From an uncultured Oscillospiraceae bacterium (lineage in GTDB: Bacteria > Bacillota > Clostridia > Oscillospirales > Oscillospiraceae): a DNA stretch of 64,000 bases. Position 1 is the stretch's first letter, and each line of letters starts with the position of its first letter. The stretch spans positions 8,393 through 72,392 of the forward strand of contig CANRHF010000001.1 of NCBI GenBank assembly GCA_947630345.1. Direction: 5' to 3'. The position numbers and the translations under genes are program-made. The notes beneath the pieces are model-generated. The model was not told where the DNA came from. It ran no database searches and saw only the letters and a program-made list of their open reading frames with translations. Below, one piece after another: positions 16,826 to 24,937 of the stretch.

Positions 16826-18480
16826 TTGTCGTCTCCTTCCTGGCTGACCTTTGCCACATCCGGGTCGCTGTTTCCCTGGGAGTTTTCCAACATATTGGTG
16901 GTGCCTCTAACCTCGCCCAAGCGTATCTTCTCTCGCCCTAGCTGGTCCATGTTTTCCTCCCAGTCGCCGCCATCCAACTCGACGGTGGCCTGCTCATGAG
17001 TTTTGAAGCCCTCATGGACGGCTTCGATAGCCGCCTTGACCTCCTTGCTCGGGTCGATCTGGCTCTGGGCAGGGCCTATCCATTTGGCCCCACAATACGC
17101 CGCCCGGATGCGGGGGTCAACAAAAAAGCCCGGGGCGCTGATGCGTCCTCGGGCCACGGCCTCGGCCAGCCAGACCTCATAGACCGGCTGACACAGACTG
17201 TCCACAAGCCAGGTCCGCTTCTTTCGGAAAAAGCGGTATGCCTCCAGGAGCGCGCCCCGGCTGGCGGAATAGCTGGAATTGAACTCTTTGAGCAGAACGT
17301 CCCGGGGGATCTCCAGGGCGGCGCCTATCTGCGTGGCCACGGATTTGACAAAGGCATCAAAGCCGTTTGTGGGGATATTGGGGTTACCAAAGTTGACCTT
17401 TTCCCCCGGCTTCAAATGAATAACCTGCCCGGCTCCCATCTCATACTCGTTGGTGTCGTGGCTGATCTCCGAATCTCCCCGTTCCTCGCCCACCTCATTG
17501 GTCGGGAACAGGGACGGGTCAGTTTCCGTCTCGATCCAGGCCGTGAAGAACGACTGCACCAGTGCCGCCATCAGCTCGGACTCCGTGTAACGGCGGATCT
17601 GCAGTAGCTGCTCGATGATAGGGGCGAGAAATGTAACGCCTCGGTACTGGCCAATGCGTTCCGGGTCCACAATGTGCAGCACATTCGGAAGGCCGGTCCG
17701 CTTGCCGTATGCCTCTACCCGTACCCACTCCCGGGGCCGCCCGATCTGGGTCAGCTCAAACGGATAGTGGTTGCAGATGTGATAGGCGACGATGGCTGTG
17801 GTGTTCTTATCCACCTCCACGCCATCGTAGATGTAGTTGCCATTGGGAGCGGTACCCTCCGTGATGGTCCCGGGCATGACGCCCATGGTGTCAGGGGTAG
17901 ATACCAGATCCGCCTCCACCAGTTTCACCCGCAGACCATAGGGAGAGATTGTGGTCACTCCCACATGGGGGAGCAGGGCCACGCAGTCGCCAGACATGAG
18001 CGCAGACGCAAGGGCCAGTTGCTGAATGCCATTGAAGTTGCACATCCCCGTGGCATCGCAGTTCTGCTTTTTTTCGGACCACAGCCTCCACTCGGCTTCG
18101 GTGGTCCTCTGCCACGCCCGGGCCTGTTCCGGCGTCATGCCCAGGGCTTCCTGGTCTACATGGGATTTCAATTTTAGTCCGATTCCTACGACGTTGGTGC
18201 AAGTGGTGCGGATGGCACTCGTGGCAATGGGCGAGGCCATGTAGAGCATCCTACCTCTCTGCCGCAGAGTGAAATTATGCATATCGATGTCGTCCCTGGG
18301 GCTGCCGGACCTGGCGATAAATGCCGCAAGGGCCCGTCGGACGTAGCTTGCACCGGCATCGCCGTAGCCCATGGCCTGGGGGGCTGCTTTGGTCGTGCGG
18401 ATCTCCGTATTGTCCACCTCCTCGGATAAATTATTAAGGGTGCCCGGCGGGGTAAAAGGAACGAAACCCCCGCAGGGCAT
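16822..18480 (-). CDS. Portal protein (lambda gpB family)
   Basis: 552 residues. Lambda-portal features are RRALAAFIARSGSPRDDIDM, RQRGRMLYMASPIATSAIRT, TTEAEWRLWSEKKQNCD and EIPRDVLLKEFNSSYSASRGALLEAYRFF. The dodecameric ring occupies one capsid vertex and passes DNA. The C-terminal about 60 residues are acidic. AAGGGG lies upstream of the chosen ATG. The gene follows the gpW-like gene and precedes the protease, as in lambda. Confidence 0.94.
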   Translation of the reverse strand: MPCGGFVPFTPPGTLNNLSEEVDNTEIRTTKAAPQAMGYGDAGASYVRRALAAFIARSGSPRDDIDMHNFTLRQRGRMLYMASPIATSAIRTTCTNVVGIGLKLKSHVDQEALGMTPEQARAWQRTTEAEWRLWSEKKQNCDATGMCNFNGIQQLALASALMSGDCVALLPHVGVTTISPYGLRVKLVEADLVSTPDTMGVMPGTITEGTAPNGNYIYDGVEVDKNTTAIVAYHICNHYPFELTQIGRPREWVRVEAYGKRTGLPNVLHIVDPERIGQYRGVTFLAPIIEQLLQIRRYTESELMAALVQSFFTAWIETETDPSLFPTNEVGEERGDSEISHDTNEYEMGAGQVIHLKPGEKVNFGNPNIPTNGFDAFVKSVATQIGAALEIPRDVLLKEFNSSYSASRGALLEAYRFFRKKRTWLVDSLCQPVYEVWLAEAVARGRISAPGFFVDPRIRAAYCGAKWIGPAQSQIDPSKEVKAAIEAVHEGFKTHEQATVELDGGDWEENMDQLGREKIRLGEVRGTTNMLENSQGNSDPDVAKVSQEGDDK

Positions 18481-18514
18481 CCGGTAAAGCCCCTTCCGGA
18501 GCTGTTACCCGTAG

Positions 18515-18778
18515 CTACCAGTCCCGAGGGACTACTCCCACAGACCGGCGGGGCCGCTGGCCGTCGGCAAGGGCCTCCAGCTCGGCGATTTCGTCCTCCA
18601 GCCGCTTGATCATGGCTTGGATGTCGTCAAGATCCGTGCTGTACCTCTGCAGATTCCGGGACCCGATGCCGTAGCTTTGCACTGCGCCTGGGGAGAGCAT
18701 ATATTTCTCACGCTCCAGGTACATCTGCAGGCGCTCCCGCTTCATATTCAGTTTTACGGTGATCTCTGTCCTGGTCAT
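18515..18778 (-). CDS. Head-tail joining protein in the gpW position
   Basis: 87 residues, highly charged, two helices predicted: MTRTEITVKLNMKRERLQMYL and DLDDIQAMIKRLEDEIAELEALAD, then a basic QRPRRSVGV tail. It lies between the large terminase and portal genes, the place of lambda gene W, and has similar length and helical make-up. GTAAGGAGATCG overlaps the terminase stop and provides the ribosome-binding site. The family match is positional and by composition. Confidence 0.72.
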   Translation of the reverse strand: MTRTEITVKLNMKRERLQMYLEREKYMLSPGAVQSYGIGSRNLQRYSTDLDDIQAMIKRLEDEIAELEALADGQRPRRSVGVVPRDW

Positions 18779-18788
18779 TTCGATCTCC

Positions 18789-20708
18789 TTACCATTCGTT
18801 GAAGTATCTGTCTATGCCTCCGGTCTTCCGCCTGGGCTGGGGCTGGGCGGCCCGGCGCTTTGGAGGTGGCTTTTGGCCGCCGTCAGCTAGGGCGCTCAGG
18901 CGCTGCGCAATTGCATCCAGATCCGCCCCAGTCGCCTTGAATGCAGCGTTGGCGTAGTTCCGGCAGTCGAGGGCCTCGTTCCGCTCGTGGCCGGGAATTT
19001 TCTCCCACACCCACGGATTTTGGCGTCCCTGCTTATAGACTAAGCGCTCAGATAACAGACCCGCGAAAAATTCTGTGCCATATCCAAGATCTTGATTCCT
19101 CGGAAAATGGTAGTACTTCGCGCCCGGTTCACGGACTCGCAAGGAATCCATTATGGACTGCTTTCCCGAATCCACGCCAAGGGTATATAGCCAGCACTGG
19201 CCGATGTAACGGCCTTTAATGACGATGTTCGTTTTCTTGGGCGGTGACGTATAGGGGACGCCTTCACCGCCACGGCCTTTAATCGCAAAAACTTTTCGGT
19301 ACATTCTGTCACGACAAGCGGAATAGACATCCTGGGTATAGTGACCGCCGCTGTCCACGAAAGTCGTGGAGATTTTCAGCTTCACGCCGTTGGCGAAGCT
19401 ATACTGGTGGTCCACGATGTCGTCCAGTGCCTGCCACACATTGGCGGTATCAGGTCGGCCCATGATGACGCCCCGCTTAATACCCCACTTTTCACCCCAC
19501 CGGCCGTGCCCCACGACCTCATATTCAAGCCGGTCGTCCTGGGTATCCACACCGCAGGTCAGCACCAGGACGCCATTCGGGAGCTCTGCATCGTAAGTCT
19601 CCCTCCGTCCCATGATGCTCTCTTCATCCTCCAGATCGCCACGGTCCTCCCACAGTTCCCCAAACTTGGTGTTGTAGACTACCTGCAGCTTTTCCGAATT
19701 GCCCAGGGCCTCCAGATAGGCCAGGATAAGCGAGGCCCAGGATGCCCAAGGGGAGGAAAAGGCATTAAGCCAAAAAGAGCGCACCCCGTTGGCGTAGGCA
19801 GCAGGATTGGCAGCTACCCACTTGGCGGGTTGCGCTTTCATTTCTCTTTCGGAGTGCGGTGTTTCGCAGGAGGGGCAGACCCAAGATACGCTTCTGACGG
19901 TGTAGTGCTTCTTGCCCCGGATCTCGGTGGCGTCGTATTCAAAGCGGATGTCGTTAAACACGATATCGTGGTACTCGCCGCACTCCGGGCATCGGTGGTG
20001 CCACCGCTCCTGGGTACCGGTGTTGTAAAGGTCGGCAATGGCACTATGCCCCTTGATGGTGGGGGTGGACACAGCCAGCGACTTTGCATTGTAGAACGTC
20101 GTTTGGCGTGCTTTTGCCAGCTCCCAAGGGCTGCCCTCCTTGCCAGCACTCCCGGCCCAGCGGTCTAACTCATCTCCGATGACATAGCGGACAGGTGTGG
20201 AGGCGAGGGCCGATGCGCTGTTGGAACCGCATATTGTCAGCATTCCACCCGGAAAGGACTTTTGGAGAATTGTGTTGTTGCTGTCCCTGCTCTTTGGGTC
20301 TGCCACCTTGGAACGCAGGGTGTAGCAGTCCCTCACCATGGGGGCGACGCGGAGCTTGGAGAACTTCTTGGCATCGTCAATGGTGGGCTGGATATAGAGG
20401 ATGCTTCCGGGGTCCTGGTCGATGATATAGCCGATGGAGTTCAGCTCAAACTCGGACTTGCCTACCTGGGACGACGCCACCATGACCAGGAGCTTTACTT
20501 TTGGGTCGGTGACGGCGTCCATTGGCTCCTTTAGGTAGGGGGTCCGGGAGGTGCGCCACGGACCAGGCTCGGCGGAACTCTCCGGGGAGAGGCGGCGCTT
20601 TTTGTCGGCCCACTGCGTGACGGTTATGTCCTCGGGCGGGGTGAACGAGGCGATTGTCCCTGAAATAGCCGCATTCAGCTTATCCGCTTCGCTACTGTAT
20701 GTCCTCAT
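18789..20708 (-). CDS. Terminase large subunit (lambda gpA family)
   Basis: 639 residues. The N-terminus contains TVTQWADKKRRLSPESSAEPGPW, typical of gpA. The ATPase has an unusual Walker A, ASSQVGKSE, as in other gpA proteins, and a Walker B at VIGDELDRW. A cysteine pair CPECGEYH and CPSCETPH may bind zinc. The C-terminal half carries the nuclease with TCGVDTQDDRLEYEVVGHG. It packages DNA into the prohead and cuts it. A gpA-type enzyme suggests cohesive-end (cos) packaging. The basic C-terminus would contact the portal. The start overlaps the small subunit gene. Confidence 0.95.
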   Translation of the reverse strand: MRTYSSEADKLNAAISGTIASFTPPEDITVTQWADKKRRLSPESSAEPGPWRTSRTPYLKEPMDAVTDPKVKLLVMVASSQVGKSEFELNSIGYIIDQDPGSILYIQPTIDDAKKFSKLRVAPMVRDCYTLRSKVADPKSRDSNNTILQKSFPGGMLTICGSNSASALASTPVRYVIGDELDRWAGSAGKEGSPWELAKARQTTFYNAKSLAVSTPTIKGHSAIADLYNTGTQERWHHRCPECGEYHDIVFNDIRFEYDATEIRGKKHYTVRSVSWVCPSCETPHSEREMKAQPAKWVAANPAAYANGVRSFWLNAFSSPWASWASLILAYLEALGNSEKLQVVYNTKFGELWEDRGDLEDEESIMGRRETYDAELPNGVLVLTCGVDTQDDRLEYEVVGHGRWGEKWGIKRGVIMGRPDTANVWQALDDIVDHQYSFANGVKLKISTTFVDSGGHYTQDVYSACRDRMYRKVFAIKGRGGEGVPYTSPPKKTNIVIKGRYIGQCWLYTLGVDSGKQSIMDSLRVREPGAKYYHFPRNQDLGYGTEFFAGLLSERLVYKQGRQNPWVWEKIPGHERNEALDCRNYANAAFKATGADLDAIAQRLSALADGGQKPPPKRRAAQPQPRRKTGGIDRYFNEW

Positions 20709-21270
20709 CCGTGTCCATCCATTTCTGCCGCTCGTTCACCAGCTTTTCATAGGCAGCGGGGTCGTACCTGAAGTTGGACAGTTCTTCCAGGACAGCGTTG
20801 ACCTCCCGGCGTATCAACACAGAAGCCTCAGCGGCATCACTGACACCAGCCACGTCCACGGCCAGACGGCCGGGCAGCGCCACGAGCATCCCCCGGATAG
20901 TGAACACCAACTGCTGGTTCATGGCCTCTACATCCTCGGAGCGGTGCATTTTTCCTTGGAGCTCGGCCAACTCCAACTCGGCATATTCTGCCCGGGCCTC
21001 CTTAATGCGGACCTCGGCGGCAAGTTTCTGCTGCTCCTTCTCAGCCGCGGCGTCGTCCTTGTCGCTTCGCCCCGCCGCTTTCTCCCGCAAATACTTGACA
21101 TAGGAGCGGGTGGCCTCGACCACGTTGTACCGGGGGCCCACCTCAGTGTCGTGCTTACGAAGAATCCCGTTCTTGGTTAGCTCCCCTACCCATTGAGCTG
21201 TGATGTCAAAGAGATTCGCCAGAACGGCCGTACTGCAATACCCGGCTGGTTCAGGCTTCTTCTGGGCCAT
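20692..21270 (-). CDS. Terminase small subunit (Nu1-like)
   Basis: 192 residues from ATG 21270, which has GAAGGAG nine bases upstream. A GTG six codons earlier would destroy that spacing. The N-terminal winged-helix segment reads STAVLANLFDITAQWVGELTKNGI. A long Lys/Glu/Ala helix follows, then MLVALPGRLAVDVAG and a C-terminal region that contacts the large subunit. It recognises the packaging site, which in lambda-type phages lies beside this gene. Here that would be inside the hairpin-rich non-coding stretch just upstream. Confidence 0.88.
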   Translation of the reverse strand: MAQKKPEPAGYCSTAVLANLFDITAQWVGELTKNGILRKHDTEVGPRYNVVEATRSYVKYLREKAAGRSDKDDAAAEKEQQKLAAEVRIKEARAEYAELELAELQGKMHRSEDVEAMNQQLVFTIRGMLVALPGRLAVDVAGVSDAAEASVLIRREVNAVLEELSNFRYDPAAYEKLVNERQKWMDTDEDIQ

Positions 21271-21610
21271 TCTGATCAACTCCTTCACCGATATATTAAC
21301 TGCTGATCGCAGATTATAATCACAATATCCATTAACAGGCTGCTACCCGCACCCAGAATACACTCCGGCCTTGTCCAATGACAAGGACAGCCGGAACCAT
21401 GCACCTCATCCTCGCCTCTCCCGTCCACGGGTACACAACCTGTCATGGATACCACGGTACTTTCCAGCCCTCCGCCGGTGTCGTCGGTCGGAACCGTTAT
21501 CAAACATCATTACTGGCCGGGTCCAGCCCAACTATAATTGCATCCCACCGTGTACGCACCACGCATGGGTCAGATCCGTTCGCTGTGCTCCGCCGGTGGA
21601 ATCATACCGC

Positions 21611-21684
21611 TGGTGGTCGAAGATGGTGCCGATCCATCGTCAGACGATTATAAGTCGCCCGCTCTGCCGTTGAGCTATTCGACC
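21611..21684 (-). tRNA. tRNA-Ile(UAU)
   Basis: 74 bases with CCA encoded. Acceptor GGTCGAA/TTCGACC pairs fully, D stem GCTC/GAGC, anticodon stem GGCGA/TCGTC (one G-U) with loop CTTATAA, giving anticodon UAU, and T stem GATGG/CCATC. The T loop ATCGGCA departs from the normal TTCRANY, with G at the place of A58. It should read AUA. The cloverleaf is complete but the T loop lowers certainty. Confidence 0.72.
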
Positions 21685-21796
21685 GAGTTGCGGGGTCACA
21701 TCCCTTTTGCGCCTATCGACCCCGCTAGGTTTTTGTGGCTACCACACCAGCGCCGGAATGCCGGCCGCAAACATCATCAAACGGTGTGGACGGGTT

Positions 21797-21872
21797 TGGT
21801 GGCGCATGGGGGATTTGAACCCGCCGATACCGGATTGAAAGTCCGCTGACTTGACCGCTTGTCTAATGCGCC
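21797..21872 (-). tRNA. tRNA-Glu(UUC)
   Basis: 76 bases with CCA encoded. Acceptor GGCGCAT/ATGCGCC pairs fully. D arm GAC...GTC has GG in the loop, and the anticodon loop CTTTCAA gives UUC. The T loop TTCAAAT is canonical. There is one mismatch in the T stem and one G-G at the base of the anticodon stem. Phages often carry such tRNAs to offset host codon use. Confidence 0.8.
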
Positions 21873-22335
21873 ATATTATAGACCATCTGTTTACCACATT
21901 GGCGATTGGACCCGCTTTCCCTTGGGTCCTGTCTCCCCCCTGGCTGTTGCATTATGACTCAGGTATTTCTCCCACCTCCACACCACCGAATGCGCCCCTG
22001 GCCATCAAGGCGCCCCCCTATCTGACCTATAAGGGTCTAAAAACATGGTGCCCCCGCCCGGCTCCCGCACCGACCGGAGACATATAAAGTGTGCGGGCAG
22101 AGAATTTCACTCTGCACGGTTGGAGTTTTAGGTTATTCTTACGATTACCCTCTGCCTTGTCACCATTCAGGTGGAGAATAAATTCTGGCCTACTCAAGGA
22201 TCATTTTACAGGGCACCCAATCTGGCTTTCGCCACGCTATCCCCAACCAACCTAAAAGAAGCATCACTTTAGCGTCTTATTCCGCCACCGCACACTGTCC
22301 CCCGGCTCTCACGGGTGGCACGTCTGCCAGCGTTC

Positions 22336-22401
22336 CCTTTCAGCGGGGCTCGAACCCGCACCGACCTTTCTGGTCTGCGCTACCAATTATGCAATGAAAG
22401 G
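22336..22401 (-). tRNA. Shortened tRNA-like element (Phe-like anticodon GAA)
   Basis: Acceptor CCTTTCA/TGAAAGG (7 pairs) and a perfect T arm GCGGG-TTCGAGC-CCCGC are clear. The centre is about six to ten bases too short. The anticodon arm folds as GACC-AGAAA-GGTC, or with seven-base loop CAGAAAG that lacks U33. No CCA is encoded. It may be a decayed tRNA-Phe or a tRNA-like domain of the surrounding structured RNA. Confidence 0.4.
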
Positions 22402-22654
22402 ATGTATTGTTTGCGGCTGGTTTCAAGTAAATTCCTTGAAAAAATTTTTTCCGTAACTAGATGTTTTTTGGGGTCGAAGAGCCCTCATGAGATGGGCCGG
22501 GTCCTCACAGTACCTTTTTGGGCACGCTTGGACCCGGCTTCGCTCGTAATTTGGCGCTGCATACCGCATTGGGCGTTGAACGCATTTATTTGTGCGTCAT
22601 GCAGACCGTTTGCCTTATTGCATATTGACTTCACGCATAGGCGATCTCATAGGC

Positions 22655-23179
22655 TTAGATGGTGGTATATATCTCCGCCTTGCTGTAAGTTGTCTTTCCT
22701 TTGACCATCATTTCCAAGAAGTCTTCTCGAGAGAAGTCAGATAGCCTGAATACCTCCTCCGGCCTCATCCCCAGCTGCTTCCCGATCTCCTGCACCGTCT
22801 TGCCTTCTGCCATTAAGCGCTTCACAATCGCTTTCATCGGCTCTAGCAAGTGCGTACCTCTGGCCCTATTGTGGGTGACTGTGCCATAAACATCTTCGCT
22901 CGGGTCTTCGTGGCATACCTTCACCACAGGGACCTTGCCATCTAGCATGGACAGCAGCGGTTCTTCTCCAGCGACGGTCCATCTGTGGAAGCCGTCGATA
23001 ATGGTATAATCAGGTCGTACAACAATCGGTAACGTCCAGCCGTTGGTAAGGATGGATTGGGTCAGGAGCTTCAGGTTCTCCCGGCTTACCTTGTTGGGGT
23101 TGTAGTCATTGGGCTTGAGCAGGGTACGATCCACCCACTCCAGGGTGGACAGAGGGGCCGTCAGTTTCACATCAGCCAT
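22655..23179 (-). CDS. ParB-like nuclease domain protein, second pair (IbrB-like)
   Basis: 174 residues from ATG 23179, overlapping the end of the PAPS-reductase-like gene, with GGGAGG upstream. ParB/Srx-fold features: LLKPNDYNPNKVSRENLKLLTQSILTNGW, PIVVRP, and IIDGFHRW, the ParB box-2-like motif. GKTVQEIGKQLGMRPEEVFRL then resembles a helix-turn-helix. Known relatives sit next to PAPS-reductase-like genes in phages and in the E. coli IbrA/IbrB pair, where they influence gene expression. The biochemical role is unknown. This gene ends the five-gene operon. Confidence 0.82.
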   Translation of the reverse strand: MADVKLTAPLSTLEWVDRTLLKPNDYNPNKVSRENLKLLTQSILTNGWTLPIVVRPDYTIIDGFHRWTVAGEEPLLSMLDGKVPVVKVCHEDPSEDVYGTVTHNRARGTHLLEPMKAIVKRLMAEGKTVQEIGKQLGMRPEEVFRLSDFSREDFLEMMVKGKTTYSKAEIYTTI

Positions 23180-24326
23180 GCGTTTCCGCCTCCCTCTGCT
23201 TAGCCTTAGCATCCTCGATATAGCGACTGTATATGATCTGGTATAATGCACGGTAGGATCGAAACTTTGGGTCGCCTTTCATAAGGGCTTCGTACATCAT
23301 CTGGTAGTCTTTGGGAGTTGCAAACAGGCCGATCTTTATAAATAAACTACGGTAAGATTTGGCGACATAAAGCTTATGGGGGGTGTTGAAGTGCCTTGGC
23401 ATATCGGAGAACATCTCCGCAAGAATGGCCTTGTAGTCCTTGGTGACGGCCTCGCCCTCGGCCTGGCGCCGGGCTCGGGTGCGCCGGCCGAACATTTCGC
23501 TATCCCAGTAGAGCGTAGCAAGGTAGGCGTTTGGCTCACGACGGATGATGCGCTCCATGAGGTCCGGGTAATATTCGTTCATCTGGACCAGCGAGCGGGC
23601 TGTGTCTACGGAAAAGAACTGTGATACTCTCAGTTGATTCCGATTAGCGCCAGCTTGCCAGAGATACAAATAAACTTGTGGGATCTCCACACCTTCATTC
23701 CGGAGATACAGCCATACGTCATTGGTTGTCCAATCGTAGATGGGAAAGATCTGCTTGCGACCGGTCATCCCCTTGCCACCGGCGTTCATCCGAGCCATGT
23801 ACTGGAGCCGCTGGATGGATTCCGCTGCCCGTACACCGGTCATAGTAATGCCGTCCATGCATACCCTGGGCATGAAACTCTGGTAGTTGTCTTTTCGGGG
23901 CCTCAGCATGGGGTGGCTGGTGATGGCAAAGGGTGGCGGCTGACGCACCCACACGTCCCGTTTGCGCTTGTCCCAGCAGATGAATGTTTCATCCTCCGAC
24001 AGCTCGTTGAAGCAGTTGAAGTGCTTGACCTCCACGCAATACCACTCAAACTTGGCGCCAACGTAAAGGAATCGTCGGCGCCAGTCCATGACGGTCTTTT
24101 CGATGCAGGGGAAAATAGCCTCCTCGTCCACGAATTGGACGGTCAGAAGGGATGGATCAATTTCTCCCCTCTGGATGAGAGACATGGTAATCTGAGCGAG
24201 AGCCAGGCTGTCCTTGCCGCCACTGAACGACATATAGACCGGGATTCCGTTGCTGAACGCATTGCGGACTCGCACCGTCGCCGCAGTTACCACGTCCATA
24301 TCAGACCGTATCCGCCTTACAGCCAT
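23172..24326 (-). CDS. PAPS-reductase-family protein, second pair (IbrA-like)
   Basis: 384 residues. The PP-loop SGGKDSLALAQ (residues 35-40 for SGGKDS) binds the adenylyl group in this family. Downstream are FVDEEAIFPCIEKTV, a GVRAAESIQR motif and IYDWTTNDVWLYL, all typical of phage PAPS-reductase/DUF3440-type proteins. No C-terminal ECGLH reductase motif is seen, so sulfate reduction itself is unlikely. An N-type ATP pyrophosphatase reaction is more plausible. The start overlaps the stop of the preceding ParB-like gene, and it is followed by a second ParB-like gene. Confidence 0.85.
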   Translation of the reverse strand: MAVRRIRSDMDVVTAATVRVRNAFSNGIPVYMSFSGGKDSLALAQITMSLIQRGEIDPSLLTVQFVDEEAIFPCIEKTVMDWRRRFLYVGAKFEWYCVEVKHFNCFNELSEDETFICWDKRKRDVWVRQPPPFAITSHPMLRPRKDNYQSFMPRVCMDGITMTGVRAAESIQRLQYMARMNAGGKGMTGRKQIFPIYDWTTNDVWLYLRNEGVEIPQVYLYLWQAGANRNQLRVSQFFSVDTARSLVQMNEYYPDLMERIIRREPNAYLATLYWDSEMFGRRTRARRQAEGEAVTKDYKAILAEMFSDMPRHFNTPHKLYVAKSYRSLFIKIGLFATPKDYQMMYEALMKGDPKFRSYRALYQIIYSRYIEDAKAKQREAETHG

Positions 24327-24937
24327 ATCTTTTCGCCGCAGTTGGGACAGACCACATACTGACGGACGGGCTCTTTGGGCTCGACCGTCTGCTGGGCGGC
24401 TCCCGCTGCCGGTGCCTCCGGCTCCTCGCTGTTCTCTTCCATACCCTCGGTCATGTAAAGGTCCTTGCGCTTTTTGGCGGCCTTAATATCCTCGATCTCG
24501 CTCTCGTCAAGTGTACCGTACTCCTTCAGCGTCTCGGTGACTTCCCCTGCCTGGGCCACCATGCTCCTCAGCAGGTCCTCGTCGAAACCGGGGATGTCTA
24601 GATCGTCTTTCAGCTCAACTAAAAAGGCATCGAAAGAATCCAGGTTGTCCACACCCAGACCGAAGATCTTATTGTCGGCCAGCATGAGCTTTTTCTTCTG
24701 GTTCTCGGTCAGGCCCTCCATCAGGAGGACGTCGGCCTCCTCCCGGCCCATGCGTAACAAGGTTTCATAGAGGCCGTTCCCGGCCAGAATGACCCGGTTC
24801 TCATCCACCACAATAGGCCGTATCTGGCCGAACATGGTGACGCTGCGCTCAAACTCCCGGAGCTGCTTTTCGGTGTGCATCCGCACGTTGCGCTCGGGCC
24901 TCTGCAGGGAGGACAGGGGCATTTTCCTTACGTTCAT
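24317..24937 (-). CDS. ParB-like nuclease domain protein, first pair
   Basis: 206 residues from ATG 24937, an ATGA overlap with the upstream gene and GGAGGTGG nearby. The ParB fold shows as PLSSLQRPERNVRMHTEKQLREF, IRPIVVDENRVILAGNGLYETLLRMG, then QKKKLMLADNK. The C-terminal part is acidic and ends VVCPNCGEKIWL, half of a zinc ribbon. It differs strongly from the ParB-like protein of the second pair, so the two modules are not a recent duplication. Likely works with the adjacent PAPS-reductase-like protein. Confidence 0.82.
   Translation of the reverse strand: MNVRKMPLSSLQRPERNVRMHTEKQLREFERSVTMFGQIRPIVVDENRVILAGNGLYETLLRMGREEADVLLMEGLTENQKKKLMLADNKIFGLGVDNLDSFDAFLVELKDDLDIPGFDEDLLRSMVAQAGEVTETLKEYGTLDESEIEDIKAAKKRKDLYMTEGMEENSEEPEAPAAGAAQQTVEPKEPVRQYVVCPNCGEKIWL

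Larger units (their letters stand above)
21361..22600 (-). ncRNA. Candidate large ornate structured RNA with embedded tRNAs
   Basis: About 1.4 kb between the ParB-like gene and the small terminase has no credible coding frame on either strand. It contains many perfect helices: 22496-22504 with 22530-22538 (9 pairs), 22316-22320/22325-22329, 22301-22304/22312-22315, 22097-22102/22110-22115, 21908-21913/21924-21929, 21690-21697/21718-21725, 21734-21738/21742-21746, 21752-21756/21761-21765 and 21369-21375/21380-21386. An eight-pair helix 22089-22096/22288-22295 closes a 191-base domain with nested helices. Two tRNAs lie inside. GOLLD and ROOL RNAs of phages are large, ornate and tRNA-associated, so this may be one or a new class. 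Ends are uncertain. The terminase-proximal part may instead hold cos. Confidence 0.45.

Noticed and set aside
21285..22704. Short open frames on both strands within the non-coding region
   Set aside because: They lack ribosome-binding sites, cross tRNA genes and hairpins, and resemble no protein.
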